From the IMG/VR virus record IMGVR_UViG_3300031785_000022, positions 1 to 35,316 of that record: DNA of 35,316 nt; one strand, written 5' to 3'. The position numbers and the translations under genes are program-made. Of the stretch, positions 25,301 to 32,542 are shown in pieces. The DNA comes from a virus. How positions within the stretch are numbered: position 1 is the stretch's first letter; each line of letters opens with the position of its first letter. The notes beneath the pieces were generated by a model that did no database searches, was not told the DNA's origin, and saw only the letters and a list, made by a program, of their open reading frames with translations.

Positions 25301-25457
25301 CGTTACCATTGCCGTTACCGTTACCATTTCCACTATCAGAACGATTATCTCCTCTTGCAAGATATCCACGAGCACCTATGTGATACCCACGAGGAATCTT
25401 CTTACATTTCTTATCTGTAAAACAGTAATATTTGCCTGGCGGACACTTCTTAGCCAT
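22332..25457 (-). CDS. Large Lys/Arg-rich multi-module protein, probable virion/DNA-associated
   Basis: The 1041-residue protein is highly basic and made of short modules joined by disordered linkers. These are a Cys module (residues 1-35, KKCPPGKYYCFTDKKCKK), a Gly/Asn linker (43-84), a helical module (about 106-190), a Cys/basic module (about 279-345, with GKPCARQPGQKSTPKC), another Cys module (about 517-607), a small alpha/beta module (about 834-895, with YRVILTWRGKTYMVQM), and a C-terminal Arg/Lys module (956-1041, SGHKRPTKKGAGMTQKGV start, RRRWKC end) like the DUF6321-type proteins of marine viruses. Similar modules occur alone in marine phages, from memory. Repeated VDEG, VEEG and LNEA junctions look like protease sites. 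A TATAAATA promoter precedes it, so it is late. DNA condensation in the head is a reasonable guess, not shown. Confidence 0.8.
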   Translation of the reverse strand: MAKKCPPGKYYCFTDKKCKKIPRGYHIGARGYLARGDNRSDSGNGNGNGNGNGSSNGNGNGGNGSGNGNGGSGGNGGGNGGGGMGESIIYEKSNPRIPRKAGQPAKSKKHSDLYTDEDPKGTIHGLGFKDVAKAKASVSKIRNSSRSHAHKIQAAVAMEQRAREMGKTSEAAVYRKYINAMKKKTKKMNEAANPAQQAAIAIDMKKKGKKPKSVKEETMTPAQKRKDTMLKKKYDKSDMKKSMQKQYGKEEGKKVYFATIRKQAMEGVEDDKYNVSEEGLRDWFGKSSGTTKSGRKVRGWVQVGGKYDGKPCARQPGQKSTPKCVSSSKRRSMSKNERDSAARRKRAADPNQPQKSGAAKPTNVSTDPKRKMKKEEYTVENIFKGTKGDGYLGKTPIPNPIRLTKDVVDTVNRQTKKRVDDINKISPGSGSVNIPKPFNKKVSPATTRYLGIKNEEKITEKKKFGSGGDPIKKPGFIDKALEKLKNTTPVKKIDTDVPTSESFVNEAKDKKGKGSGTKDACYHKVKSRYSVWPSAYASGALVKCRKVGAANWGNKTKKEGFSPMQVAALEAAGMIELNEAGKKCWKGYEKKGTKMMFGKRYNNCVKKEEVEFDEEMTSVLVPKAGVKFRRVSVNKSQLNKKSENEKVDEGIIDTVKDVGKKVIKKTKEFINKPIIAPTINQKDYQQRVKDKTTHQLTGEGFKGYADLSHMETPEQKKAAEERLKKFTADTYREQKKKEKKNGDKVDEGTSYGIFRGSGKPSGQMSAFDKKKKDKDKDKKKAQVEEGITFLKRKKKGSSSEYTRERDAGKEAKKVMKKKDQEKVNFLEPEETNESKTRLVKNGHTYRVILTWRGKTYMVQMFVPSVSRPTRQQIEKEVQKLYPDAKVMSFLPRDLEPGEPTVMMGEDVERDEYGDPVGGPKISKKEKEKNLKKNEKDEDHTTTTAEEYVAEDDMKGMSVKSGHKRPTKKGAGMTQKGVEAYRRRNPGSKLKTAVTGKVKKGSKDAKRRKSYCARSAGQMKKFPKAAKDPNSRLRQARRRWKC
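25210..25331 (-). repeat. Gly/Asn low-complexity coding repeat
   Basis: Residues 43-84 of the basic modular protein are almost only Gly and Asn with a few Ser, encoded by short GGN-AAY trinucleotide repeats. It is a flexible linker and a likely site of repeat-length change. It is not a CRISPR array. Confidence 0.85.
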
Positions 25458-25479
25458 GAATGAATCGTATCTTCAAGTA

Positions 25480-25487
25480 TATTTATA
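25480..25487 (-). promoter_or_regulatory. Late promoter TATAAATA for the basic modular gene
   Basis: Full consensus TATAAATA at 25487-25480 overlaps the last codons of the fibre gene and lies 23 bases before the ATG at 25457. Confidence 0.75.
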
Positions 25488-28206
25488 CTTTTATTGTAGT
25501 CTTAGATAATTTAAATACTGTGGAATCGGCAGACGTAGGTGTTGCACGAAGTCTTAGATTACCACTGTTAATATCAGCGTCAAATGTGGCAAGAACTGCA
25601 CCTGTCCGAATCGTTCCATACTCACTCATAAACGCAACTGTTCCGTTATGAATCACGTTGATTGTTGTCATATGATATTGAGTTCCTCTTGTCACTTGAA
25701 CTTGGAAAGTTGCAGATCGAAATACTGTTGCAGAGATACTTGATATTGTATCTGCACTTGTAGATGTAGTTGTTAAAGTATCACTTGAAAGTGTGACAAT
25801 GCCTGGATCTCCAAGATCCACACCAGCAGATGCGGTCATGATACCAGTTACAGAGATATCATTCTGATCTAGAGATGTAATCGTTCCAGCAACAGATAAG
25901 TTACCACTAATAACTGCATCAACAGCATTTACATTAGTAATAGTAATTGTTGGAGAACCTGTTAAACCTTGAGCACTGACTGCCAGTGTGGCGTTTGATG
26001 CGGTTCCTGTTAAGTCACCAGTTACATCACCAGTTAAATCACCAATAAATGTTGTTGCAGTTGTAGTTCCAGATACGTTTACATTCTGTAGGAAGGTTGC
26101 GTTTGTATTAGTTCTGATATTTTCAGTCGCTGCAATACCAGTTAAGTTTGCACCAGATATCGCTGGTAGTGTAGATGGGAATCTTGCATCTGGTATTGTT
26201 CCTGAATTTAGATTTGATGCATTCAGGGCAGACCCAGTAATAAAACCAGCACCATTAGTAAGTTGGTTGTTATTAGAGGGTATGGTTGGTGTGTTTGTAA
26301 AGTTATTATAGTTAAGATAGTGTGACCCAGCTAAGTCATTAAGTGTTACAGCATTCGCTGCCGTGGTAGCATTAGACGCTGTTCCCGTTAAGTCACCCGT
26401 AAAGCCACCCACAAAACTTGATGCAGTGATAATACCAGATGTGTTAACAGATACAGTGGTTCCAATTCCAACAGACTTAGGAGTTCCAACTGCATCAGTA
26501 AATTCAATCTCACCTTTACTATCTTGTTTGATAGTGATTGTGTTTGCAATACCAATAACAATCTCTTCAAGACCACGAAGTTGTTTTGCAGTTGGGTCAA
26601 GAACAATCGAACCTGTACCAATTGTTAAAATACCAGTGACTCTGGCATCTCCAGTTACTACTAAATCTTCACCATAAACTCCTGTATCTACACCAACATG
26701 AACTTTAGTTGAACTTGTGATACCTGTTGCAAATACATCACCGTCTTTACTCAATGTGATACCACTACCAACTAAAACTCCAGCTCTTGCGGTAACGATT
26801 CCGATTGAGTCTACATTTGTTACATCCTCATATGTTAAGACACCACCAACAGTTACGTTTCCACTGAATGTTCCAGTCGCTGCAGTCAGTCCGTTAATTG
26901 TAATACTTGGTGTCCCTGTTAATCCAGCAGAAGTCCCTGTAATGTTATCACTTGCGGTGATAAAGTTAGCACCGTTTGTGAGTTGATTGGTATTAGTGAA
27001 TGAAGTTGTGATATATCCAGCACCATTTGTCAACTGATTATTGTTTGACGGTATGGTTGGAGTGTTTGAAAAATTATTGTAGTTTAGATAATATGATGCG
27101 TCCTGACTGTTTAACTTGATTGCATTACTTGAATTTATCTGTATCGCATTGCCCATATATCCATGAGATGAGCACTGATAATGAAGAATTGTAGGTGTGG
27201 AATCTGTAACTTCTAAATCAACATAACCTGACCCAACTGTAACTCCTGTTGTATATGCAGTTGCCTTTGCAGCATCAAGATAGAATCGAAATGGATGACT
27301 ACTATTTGAACTGTCTGACACATCAAAACGATATGTTCTGCCAGGAGTAAGTGTAAGAAATGGTGATTGAACATTATCTAAAACATATCCGTTATCACTT
27401 CCACTTCCATAATATCTGTGTTCTCCATCTATCTTACTCGCAACCTTGACTGTGATTGTCTTAGTTGATGCGTGTGGTGCTATTAGATGACTGAATCCTG
27501 AGAACTGTGCAGCAGTGATGATTCCTGATGTGTTTAGACTATCTTGTGTTCCAATCCCTGAAGTAGAACCACCTATAAATTTACCAGTTGACGCTTGATA
27601 TTGAAGAACCTTGCCATCTACCTTTGCACTATCTTCATCAACATCATCAAGCTTTAAAAGATTAACTTCACCAGATCCTGGCCCGTGTGCAAGAACTTTG
27701 TATAATATATCTCTAACTTGTTTGATTTCTGATTTAAGATTATCTAAACTCGTCTCATCTGAATTTTCAATTTCTTCTTTTAGATTTGTTTCCTCAATAA
27801 ACTTAATTGCCTGTGCAACGGTATCACTTATCTTTGGTGTTTTAATCGGTTCTGGTTTGATTAAATCAACAACTTCAAATGATGGATTATCATCAGCGTC
27901 CTCTAAAGAAGACACATCAAAATCTTCAGGCACTCCAACAGTCACTGCTGGTTCTGTGATATCTTTGACTTCTTTTGGATTTTCGATTACATCTATTATC
28001 GAATCTAGTTGTTCAATTAATTTTTCTTCTTTCTTCTTTTGTTTTTTTATGTTTACTTTTGCTTCCTTGATTCCAGTAACGACAGACGAAGTTAGGACAT
28101 CAAGATTGATGTCTGCTTCCTTGAGAAGATTATCAAACTCCTCTTTCTTTTCTTTCTTGGCCTTTCCGAGAAGACTAAAAAATTCTGATAGTTCTGGAGA
28201 TTTCAT
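25483..28206 (-). CDS. Fibre-like virion protein with a cupredoxin domain
   Basis: The 907-residue protein has a charged, coiled-coil N-terminal third (1-175), a linker (LLKLDDVDEDSAKVDGKVLQ), then beta-structured repeats typical of phage fibres. Residues about 243-358 look like a type-1 copper domain: His304 in SSHPF, then Cys345-x2-His348-x2-Met351 in HYQCSSHGYMGN, on a Greek-key-like strand pattern. The rest has repeats of forms GIITAxxFxG, TGDLTGTASNAT and NNQLTNGAGxIT, the last in two similar copies near 374 and 640. It lies between gp16 and the basic modular gene and starts in an ATGA overlap with gp16. Fibre or appendage role is inferred from repeats; the N-terminus would anchor it. 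Confidence 0.8.
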   Translation of the reverse strand: MKSPELSEFFSLLGKAKKEKKEEFDNLLKEADINLDVLTSSVVTGIKEAKVNIKKQKKKEEKLIEQLDSIIDVIENPKEVKDITEPAVTVGVPEDFDVSSLEDADDNPSFEVVDLIKPEPIKTPKISDTVAQAIKFIEETNLKEEIENSDETSLDNLKSEIKQVRDILYKVLAHGPGSGEVNLLKLDDVDEDSAKVDGKVLQYQASTGKFIGGSTSGIGTQDSLNTSGIITAAQFSGFSHLIAPHASTKTITVKVASKIDGEHRYYGSGSDNGYVLDNVQSPFLTLTPGRTYRFDVSDSSNSSHPFRFYLDAAKATAYTTGVTVGSGYVDLEVTDSTPTILHYQCSSHGYMGNAIQINSSNAIKLNSQDASYYLNYNNFSNTPTIPSNNNQLTNGAGYITTSFTNTNQLTNGANFITASDNITGTSAGLTGTPSITINGLTAATGTFSGNVTVGGVLTYEDVTNVDSIGIVTARAGVLVGSGITLSKDGDVFATGITSSTKVHVGVDTGVYGEDLVVTGDARVTGILTIGTGSIVLDPTAKQLRGLEEIVIGIANTITIKQDSKGEIEFTDAVGTPKSVGIGTTVSVNTSGIITASSFVGGFTGDLTGTASNATTAANAVTLNDLAGSHYLNYNNFTNTPTIPSNNNQLTNGAGFITGSALNASNLNSGTIPDARFPSTLPAISGANLTGIAATENIRTNTNATFLQNVNVSGTTTATTFIGDLTGDVTGDLTGTASNATLAVSAQGLTGSPTITITNVNAVDAVISGNLSVAGTITSLDQNDISVTGIMTASAGVDLGDPGIVTLSSDTLTTTSTSADTISSISATVFRSATFQVQVTRGTQYHMTTINVIHNGTVAFMSEYGTIRTGAVLATFDADINSGNLRLRATPTSADSTVFKLSKTTIKV

Positions 28207-28619
28207 TTATCATCTTTATTTTGATTCTTGATTAATTTTGATAACTCCGCTGTTGAACCTACAAATAATGCGTTTGTAACATTTGTAGGCCCTTTGTTTG
28301 GATCTTGTTCAAGATCCTTCATCTTCTGCTGTAAGTCAATAAGTTTGTCTGTTGTATCTGCAACTGCTTTGATTGTAGTTGCAGCGACTTCATATGCTCT
28401 TGCAGAGTCTGACTCTTGTGCTAATTCTAATATACCATTCACTGCTTCTTGTCCTTTCTCAACGAGAGAGTATAAGTTTGCACGACTGTATTCATAATCT
28501 TTTTCAGAATCGTTTTGGTCACTCTTTTTCAGTTGATTCTTTCGAGGTTCAATCTTATCGTTTTCAACGACCTCTGTATCAACATTAAGTGCTTCCTCGA
28601 TAGAATCAAAATTTTTCAT
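28203..28619 (-). CDS. 16: gp16 small terminase subunit
   Basis: The 138-residue protein (T4 gp16: 164) aligns by eye with T4 gp16. A central two-helix region (YSRANLYSLVEKGQEAVNGI, then ESDSARAYEVAATTIKAVAD) is followed by the conserved tail NVTNALFVGSTAELSKLI, equivalent to T4 NATVFMGSPTEL. The N-terminal 35 residues are charged and variable. gp16 forms a ring that recognises DNA and regulates the gp17 motor. It follows gp15 by 7 bases and overlaps the fibre gene by 4. Confidence is high because of the tail motif and synteny. Confidence 0.9.
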   Translation of the reverse strand: MKNFDSIEEALNVDTEVVENDKIEPRKNQLKKSDQNDSEKDYEYSRANLYSLVEKGQEAVNGILELAQESDSARAYEVAATTIKAVADTTDKLIDLQQKMKDLEQDPNKGPTNVTNALFVGSTAELSKLIKNQNKDDK

Positions 28620-28626
28620 AACTCTC

Positions 28627-29670
28627 CTAGATGTCTATACCCTGTGAAGGACTGAATTCCTTACCATCACTAAAGAATGATGTCATTTCATCAAATCCAA
28701 AATCATCACCAAATTCAATTGATGCATTATCAGTTGCACTGAGAACACCAATAGATGTATTGTGTTCATGTTTAGCAGCAATCGTGTTATCATGACCACG
28801 GAACACGGTTATATTCTGACCACTGATACTTCTAATTTTCATAATTTCAGTATCAATGATAATTCTCTGATTTGCAGCTAGATCGGTGGTTGCACTAACC
28901 TTGAAGGTTGTGACCTTCTCAGATATTGCACCATCAATAACTGTTGCTGTATCATCATCATAATTTTCCTTTGCAGTTGGTGTTGCACTGTATCTAATAT
29001 TACGTCTTGCAGTTTTAATATTAGTATCAGTATAGTAGTCAACATCAACTTTCTTGATAAGACCTTCTGGATTATCTGCAACTGGGCCGAACAGATAAGT
29101 TTTTGCGGTGAATGATAGAGTATAAATTATAATTCTACGACTATCAAAACCTCCTTCATATTGGTCACTATAGTTTATACTTTCTAAAACTATTGGAATA
29201 TCTTTTTTCTCACCTATTGAACTAATTAAATTAACTGTGATGTTAAATGATGGTTGAAAGTAAGGAACAATCTGTTCTAATATTTGTAATGCATCATCAC
29301 TTAACTTTGCCATAATGCTAAGTTCAAACCCTACGTTGTATGGAACAGGCATATAAACTTTTTTTGCATTCGTTCCATTTTTTGTAAGGAATGTTTGTGC
29401 GATTCCAGTCTTTCGAGTTGGATCATATTGTAATCCTTGCATCTCAAAGGATAATCTAGGAAGAGTTATAGCTGTCTCTCTGTCTAAATCTGGTTGTTGT
29501 TGAATTCTTGCCAAGAATTTCTGCATTGGCCCATAAGCCAATGGCACTTTCAAGACACTAAAATTTGTCCCACTCGCATCTTTGTGTCGAACGTTAATAT
29601 TATTAAAGAGAGTACCGAAACCGATAACTGTCTTTCTTAATATTTCATGATAGAAATAAGTACCTAACAT
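28627..29670 (-). CDS. 15: gp15 tail sheath stabiliser/terminator with C-terminal extension
   Basis: The first 230 residues match T4 gp15 (272 residues): MLGTYFYHEILRKTVIGFG opening, LPRLSFEMQGLQYDP, the strongly conserved EQIVPYFQPSFNITV, and RRIIIYTLSFTAKTYLFGPV. It caps the sheath and tube and joins the tail to the neck. Residues about 246-310 form an added beta module (TDLAANQRIIIDTEIMKIRS followed by ITVFRGHDNT and AAKHEHN) not found in T4 gp15. A similar module appears in the large tail protein at 32539-35316. A CTAAATA motif precedes the start by 17 bases. Confidence 0.93.
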   Translation of the reverse strand: MLGTYFYHEILRKTVIGFGTLFNNINVRHKDASGTNFSVLKVPLAYGPMQKFLARIQQQPDLDRETAITLPRLSFEMQGLQYDPTRKTGIAQTFLTKNGTNAKKVYMPVPYNVGFELSIMAKLSDDALQILEQIVPYFQPSFNITVNLISSIGEKKDIPIVLESINYSDQYEGGFDSRRIIIYTLSFTAKTYLFGPVADNPEGLIKKVDVDYYTDTNIKTARRNIRYSATPTAKENYDDDTATVIDGAISEKVTTFKVSATTDLAANQRIIIDTEIMKIRSISGQNITVFRGHDNTIAAKHEHNTSIGVLSATDNASIEFGDDFGFDEMTSFFSDGKEFSPSQGIDI

Positions 29671-29686
29671 ATCAAAGCTTTCTAAC

Positions 29687-29693
29687 TATTTAG
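29687..29693 (-). promoter_or_regulatory. Late promoter motif CTAAATA for gp15
   Basis: CTAAATA at 29693-29687 contains the TAA stop of gp14 and lies 17 bases before the gp15 ATG. Confidence 0.55.
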
Positions 29694-31078
29694 AATGTTC
29701 CGAACGGATTGCCCTCAGAAAAGTCTAAAATGGCATCAGCTTCGGTTTCAAAGTCTGCATTATCATTATATTGATCCGCCTTATATTGTGAATTTGGATA
29801 ATCATTTGGTGTATCATAATCAACTGATAGTATTACATATTCTGCACCAGATTCAAGACCTTTAATCTTTTCGCCAACTTGAAATTGCATCTTAGTTAAC
29901 ATACTTACATCCAAAGTTCTAGAGTTTGCATCCCATACTTTAACTCTTGCAGTTTCTGAAGAATCTGATGATACTTGAACTGTTTCATTGAAGATATAAT
30001 CACCATCTCCTATTGATGTTGCAGCGCCGATTGTAATCGTTGGTGCAGTTGTATATCCACTACCAGCATTACTAATTCTGATTGCACTGATCGTTCCACC
30101 AACCATTACTGCCTCAGCAGCTGCGTCTGTTCCTCCTGATGGTGCGGTAGTAATCGCAACATTTGGTGTAGTAGTGTAACCAGAACCACCAGACGTAATT
30201 GTAACAATACCTACCGAACCTAAAGTAGTGATGCCAGCAGTCGCTATACCAGTGCCTGGCACGGTTACAGTGGGTATTCCGATGTATCCACTGCCAGGAT
30301 TGATTAAAAGAATTTTATCGATAGATTTTGCAGTTCCAATACCAGATCGAGATGTCATGATTGCAACCGCAGTCGCATCTACGCCAGGTGATGTACTAAT
30401 TGAAACAGTTGGTGCGGTGAGATATCCATATCCATCATTCTGTAAAAATATTTGTTGAACCGCACCAAAATTAAGAGTTGTATTTGCAGTTGCAGTGCTA
30501 CCAATACCTGACACAACTAATCTTGCAATATAACCCTCTGTTTGAACAACTTCATCAATTGCATTTACATTTGTATCAATGACTTCATCTTCATATTCAA
30601 ATAATTCGCACTGTAATTGATAGACATAATTCTTTTGTAGTTGGTAAAATGGTCTCTCATGTTCTACAAACTTAATTTCAAACATTCTTTTTCCCAAAGG
30701 AAAGAATATTAAATCTCCTTCTTTTGGACGATTTGATAATTCATAATCATCTTCCTGTTGTTCTAAAAATGGTGCAACTGCTTCCTCAAATCTTTCTTTA
30801 GATATTACAAATGTTGCTTCATCGGTAACTCTAATACCAAACTTTGTGAGAACATCTCCTGATCCAGCATATCCATCAATATTCATCAAATATGCTTCAA
30901 GAGGAAATGCTTGATCAAATCTAGATTCAATCACCTCTTTCATAATTGTTCTTGATGTCATCAACTTACGAGGAATGTAATGACACTCGATGCCATACAT
31001 TCTTAGTTGTTCATTAACTAAGTCTTGTACTAAACCTTGCTCTCCTTTAGAGCCTTGTAGAAAAAATGGATTTAACAT
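29690..31078 (-). CDS. 14: gp14 neck protein with an inserted beta-repeat region
   Basis: The 462-residue protein is far longer than T4 gp14 (256). The N-terminal 175 residues match gp14 well: YGIECHYIPRKLM, FPLEAYLMNIDGYAG, LTKFGIRVTDEATFVISKERF, and FEIKFVEHERPFYQLQKNYVYQLQCELFEY. From about 183 to 350 lies an insertion with four repeats centred on G-x-G-Y (216, 262, 298, 339), each followed by xxPxVxI-type strands. The original C-terminal part resumes afterwards with FNETVQVSSDSSETARVKVW. gp14 and gp13 form the neck that joins head and tail. Start at 31078 overlaps the stop of gp13. Confidence 0.93.
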   Translation of the reverse strand: MLNPFFLQGSKGEQGLVQDLVNEQLRMYGIECHYIPRKLMTSRTIMKEVIESRFDQAFPLEAYLMNIDGYAGSGDVLTKFGIRVTDEATFVISKERFEEAVAPFLEQQEDDYELSNRPKEGDLIFFPLGKRMFEIKFVEHERPFYQLQKNYVYQLQCELFEYEDEVIDTNVNAIDEVVQTEGYIARLVVSGIGSTATANTTLNFGAVQQIFLQNDGYGYLTAPTVSISTSPGVDATAVAIMTSRSGIGTAKSIDKILLINPGSGYIGIPTVTVPGTGIATAGITTLGSVGIVTITSGGSGYTTTPNVAITTAPSGGTDAAAEAVMVGGTISAIRISNAGSGYTTAPTITIGAATSIGDGDYIFNETVQVSSDSSETARVKVWDANSRTLDVSMLTKMQFQVGEKIKGLESGAEYVILSVDYDTPNDYPNSQYKADQYNDNADFETEADAILDFSEGNPFGTF

Positions 31079-31920
31079 TATCCAATCATATCAAGTGGTG
31101 GCATTTCGTAATCACTGGACATCTTCGCTCTGATTTCTGCGAGCTCTCTTTCTCCATCATCATAGATTTGACGACCATTTAGTTGAATACCGCCAGGTAA
31201 TTGAACTCCTTGGAATTTTATTAAGTTTTGACCCCATTGTCTTTTACATAACGCAGTGAAGTATCTCTTTAAAAACTGATCGTTGTACACTTTTGTGAAA
31301 TCATTTGGATCTAAAACACGGAAACAATCAATCACAAAGTAGTCATCTACGTTTACTGCAGCTGCCCAATCAACGTCAATATAAAGACGATCTTGACGAA
31401 TATTAAATCTATATCTTACATTTGGATTTAATAAGAAAGTGATGTCTTCTAATTTAGTTTGAACCATTGAATATTGAAGAAGATCGATAGATCCAAAGGC
31501 ATATAAATCATTTAAAAATAATTGATATCGTATATTAAACAAACCATCATAAACTGTATCTGATCTAACTTTAAAAATATTATTAACTCCAATTACAGAT
31601 GGAGGCATTTGAATATAATTATTATTCTCCTCAAGATCAAAAGTTGTTGATAAACCAACTGTTGATGTTGTGGTGGTTGTTGTAATTCCAAGAGTGGAAT
31701 CTCCTCCTCTTGCTTGTCCTCTATCAATATCATCTTGCGTAATCTTATATTTCAAATACATCCTTGCGATGCCGTCATAATGTCTCTCTTGATATATTTG
31801 AATAGCATCATCTAACAGATCTTGAAACTGTTCATCTGCAACGTTAATCTCTAAGACAGGAAAACCCAACTGTCTTTTTGCGTAATCTATTAATCCTTCT
31901 CTGGAACTTGGTTGAGCCAT
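31078..31920 (-). CDS. 13: gp13 neck protein
   Basis: The 280-residue protein (T4 gp13: 309) starts with the conserved LIDYAKRQLGFPVLEINVADEQFQDLLDDAIQIYQERHYDG pattern (residues about 10-50), nearly diagnostic for gp13. It forms the dodecameric neck collar on the portal. A good ribosome site (GAGGTG) precedes the ATG at 31920, only 9 bases after the preceding stop, and its end overlaps gp14. No unusual insertions apart from a Thr-rich loop around residues 75-95. Confidence 0.95.
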   Translation of the reverse strand: MAQPSSREGLIDYAKRQLGFPVLEINVADEQFQDLLDDAIQIYQERHYDGIARMYLKYKITQDDIDRGQARGGDSTLGITTTTTTSTVGLSTTFDLEENNNYIQMPPSVIGVNNIFKVRSDTVYDGLFNIRYQLFLNDLYAFGSIDLLQYSMVQTKLEDITFLLNPNVRYRFNIRQDRLYIDVDWAAAVNVDDYFVIDCFRVLDPNDFTKVYNDQFLKRYFTALCKRQWGQNLIKFQGVQLPGGIQLNGRQIYDDGERELAEIRAKMSSDYEMPPLDMIG

Positions 31921-31929
31921 TCTTCACCT

Positions 31930-32292
31930 CTAAGTTGAAATACCTGTTCTGACAAGCACATTACCCTCTATAATTTTAAAGAAAGTGGAACCAGAACTTA
32001 CGTTAACATCATATAGATATCTACCCTCGGATAAACTTCTAGTTACAGTTGAACCCATAGAAAGAGTAACTTTACCATCTGTGTCTCCAAGTGTCACGCC
32101 AAAAGTATTTGCAGTTCCAATCGCAGATTTCTTCATATTGCTTCTTCCAGTATAGTTAGAAAAATCTATACTAGAACCAGCAGAAGTTCTAATCGTAAAA
32201 GTAGTGTTAAAATCAGCACCAGAAAATATGGTAAGATTTACACCATATGGAACAGCGACATCTGGATCAAAAGTGATTACCTGTTGTGCCAT
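31930..32292 (-). CDS. Small beta-rich virion-type protein, unknown
   Basis: The 120-residue protein is rich in Thr, Ser, Gly and Phe, with short strands throughout (FDPDVAVPYGVNLTIFSGAD, then GKVTLSMGSTVTRSLSEGRY) and ends LVRTGIST. Its look is of an immunoglobulin-like or jelly-roll structural protein. I recall similar proteins in cyanophage structural blocks but cannot name a family. It lies between two tail-related genes and the neck genes, and a CTAAATA motif ends 10 bases before its ATG, which supports late expression. Confidence 0.7.
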   Translation of the reverse strand: MAQQVITFDPDVAVPYGVNLTIFSGADFNTTFTIRTSAGSSIDFSNYTGRSNMKKSAIGTANTFGVTLGDTDGKVTLSMGSTVTRSLSEGRYLYDVNVSSGSTFFKIIEGNVLVRTGIST

Positions 32293-32296
32293 TTTT

Positions 32297-32542
32297 CTAA
32301 TTATTTAGTTTTTGAACAAGAGTAGATAAGAGGCCTTTGATTTCTCCTAGTTCACCCTTTACATTATCAAGGTCTTCTTTCATTTTATTCAACTCATTAC
32401 TTTTAGCTTTTGAGATTTTTTTGCGTTTCATATAATCCAAATACGCCTTTTTGTCACAATTAATGATAGCTGTAGAATCGGAATCTCGATAGAGTCCGAT
32501 TTTACCTTCGACAGGGACTAGTTCAATTTCTTCTTCCATCAT
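32297..32542 (-). CDS. Small coiled-coil protein, unknown
   Basis: The 81-residue protein has an N-terminal strand region (ELVPVEGKIGLYRDSDSTAI) and a C-terminal helix of about 45 residues with a heptad pattern ending LLSTLVQKLNN, so it probably oligomerises. The first ATG at 32542 overlaps the stop of the large tail protein (ATGATG), and the second Met is equally possible. Linkage to structural genes suggests an accessory virion or assembly protein, but nothing shows its role directly. Confidence 0.65.
   Translation of the reverse strand: MMEEEIELVPVEGKIGLYRDSDSTAIINCDKKAYLDYMKRKKISKAKSNELNKMKEDLDNVKGELGEIKGLLSTLVQKLNN
32302..32308 (-). promoter_or_regulatory. Late promoter motif CTAAATA before the 120-residue gene
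   Basis: CTAAATA at 32308-32302 lies at the end of the coiled-coil gene, 10 bases before the ATG at 32292. It could also serve gp13 and gp14, which have no motif of their own. Confidence 0.45.

Noticed and set aside
25210-25331. Short regular repeats that could suggest a CRISPR array
   Set aside because: The repeats are in-frame Gly/Asn codons without unique spacers of constant length.
27611-28231. A 206-residue open frame on the plus strand
   Set aside because: It is antisense to the N-terminal part of the fibre gene, is Ser-rich because it complements charged codons, and has no supporting motif or neighbours on that strand.
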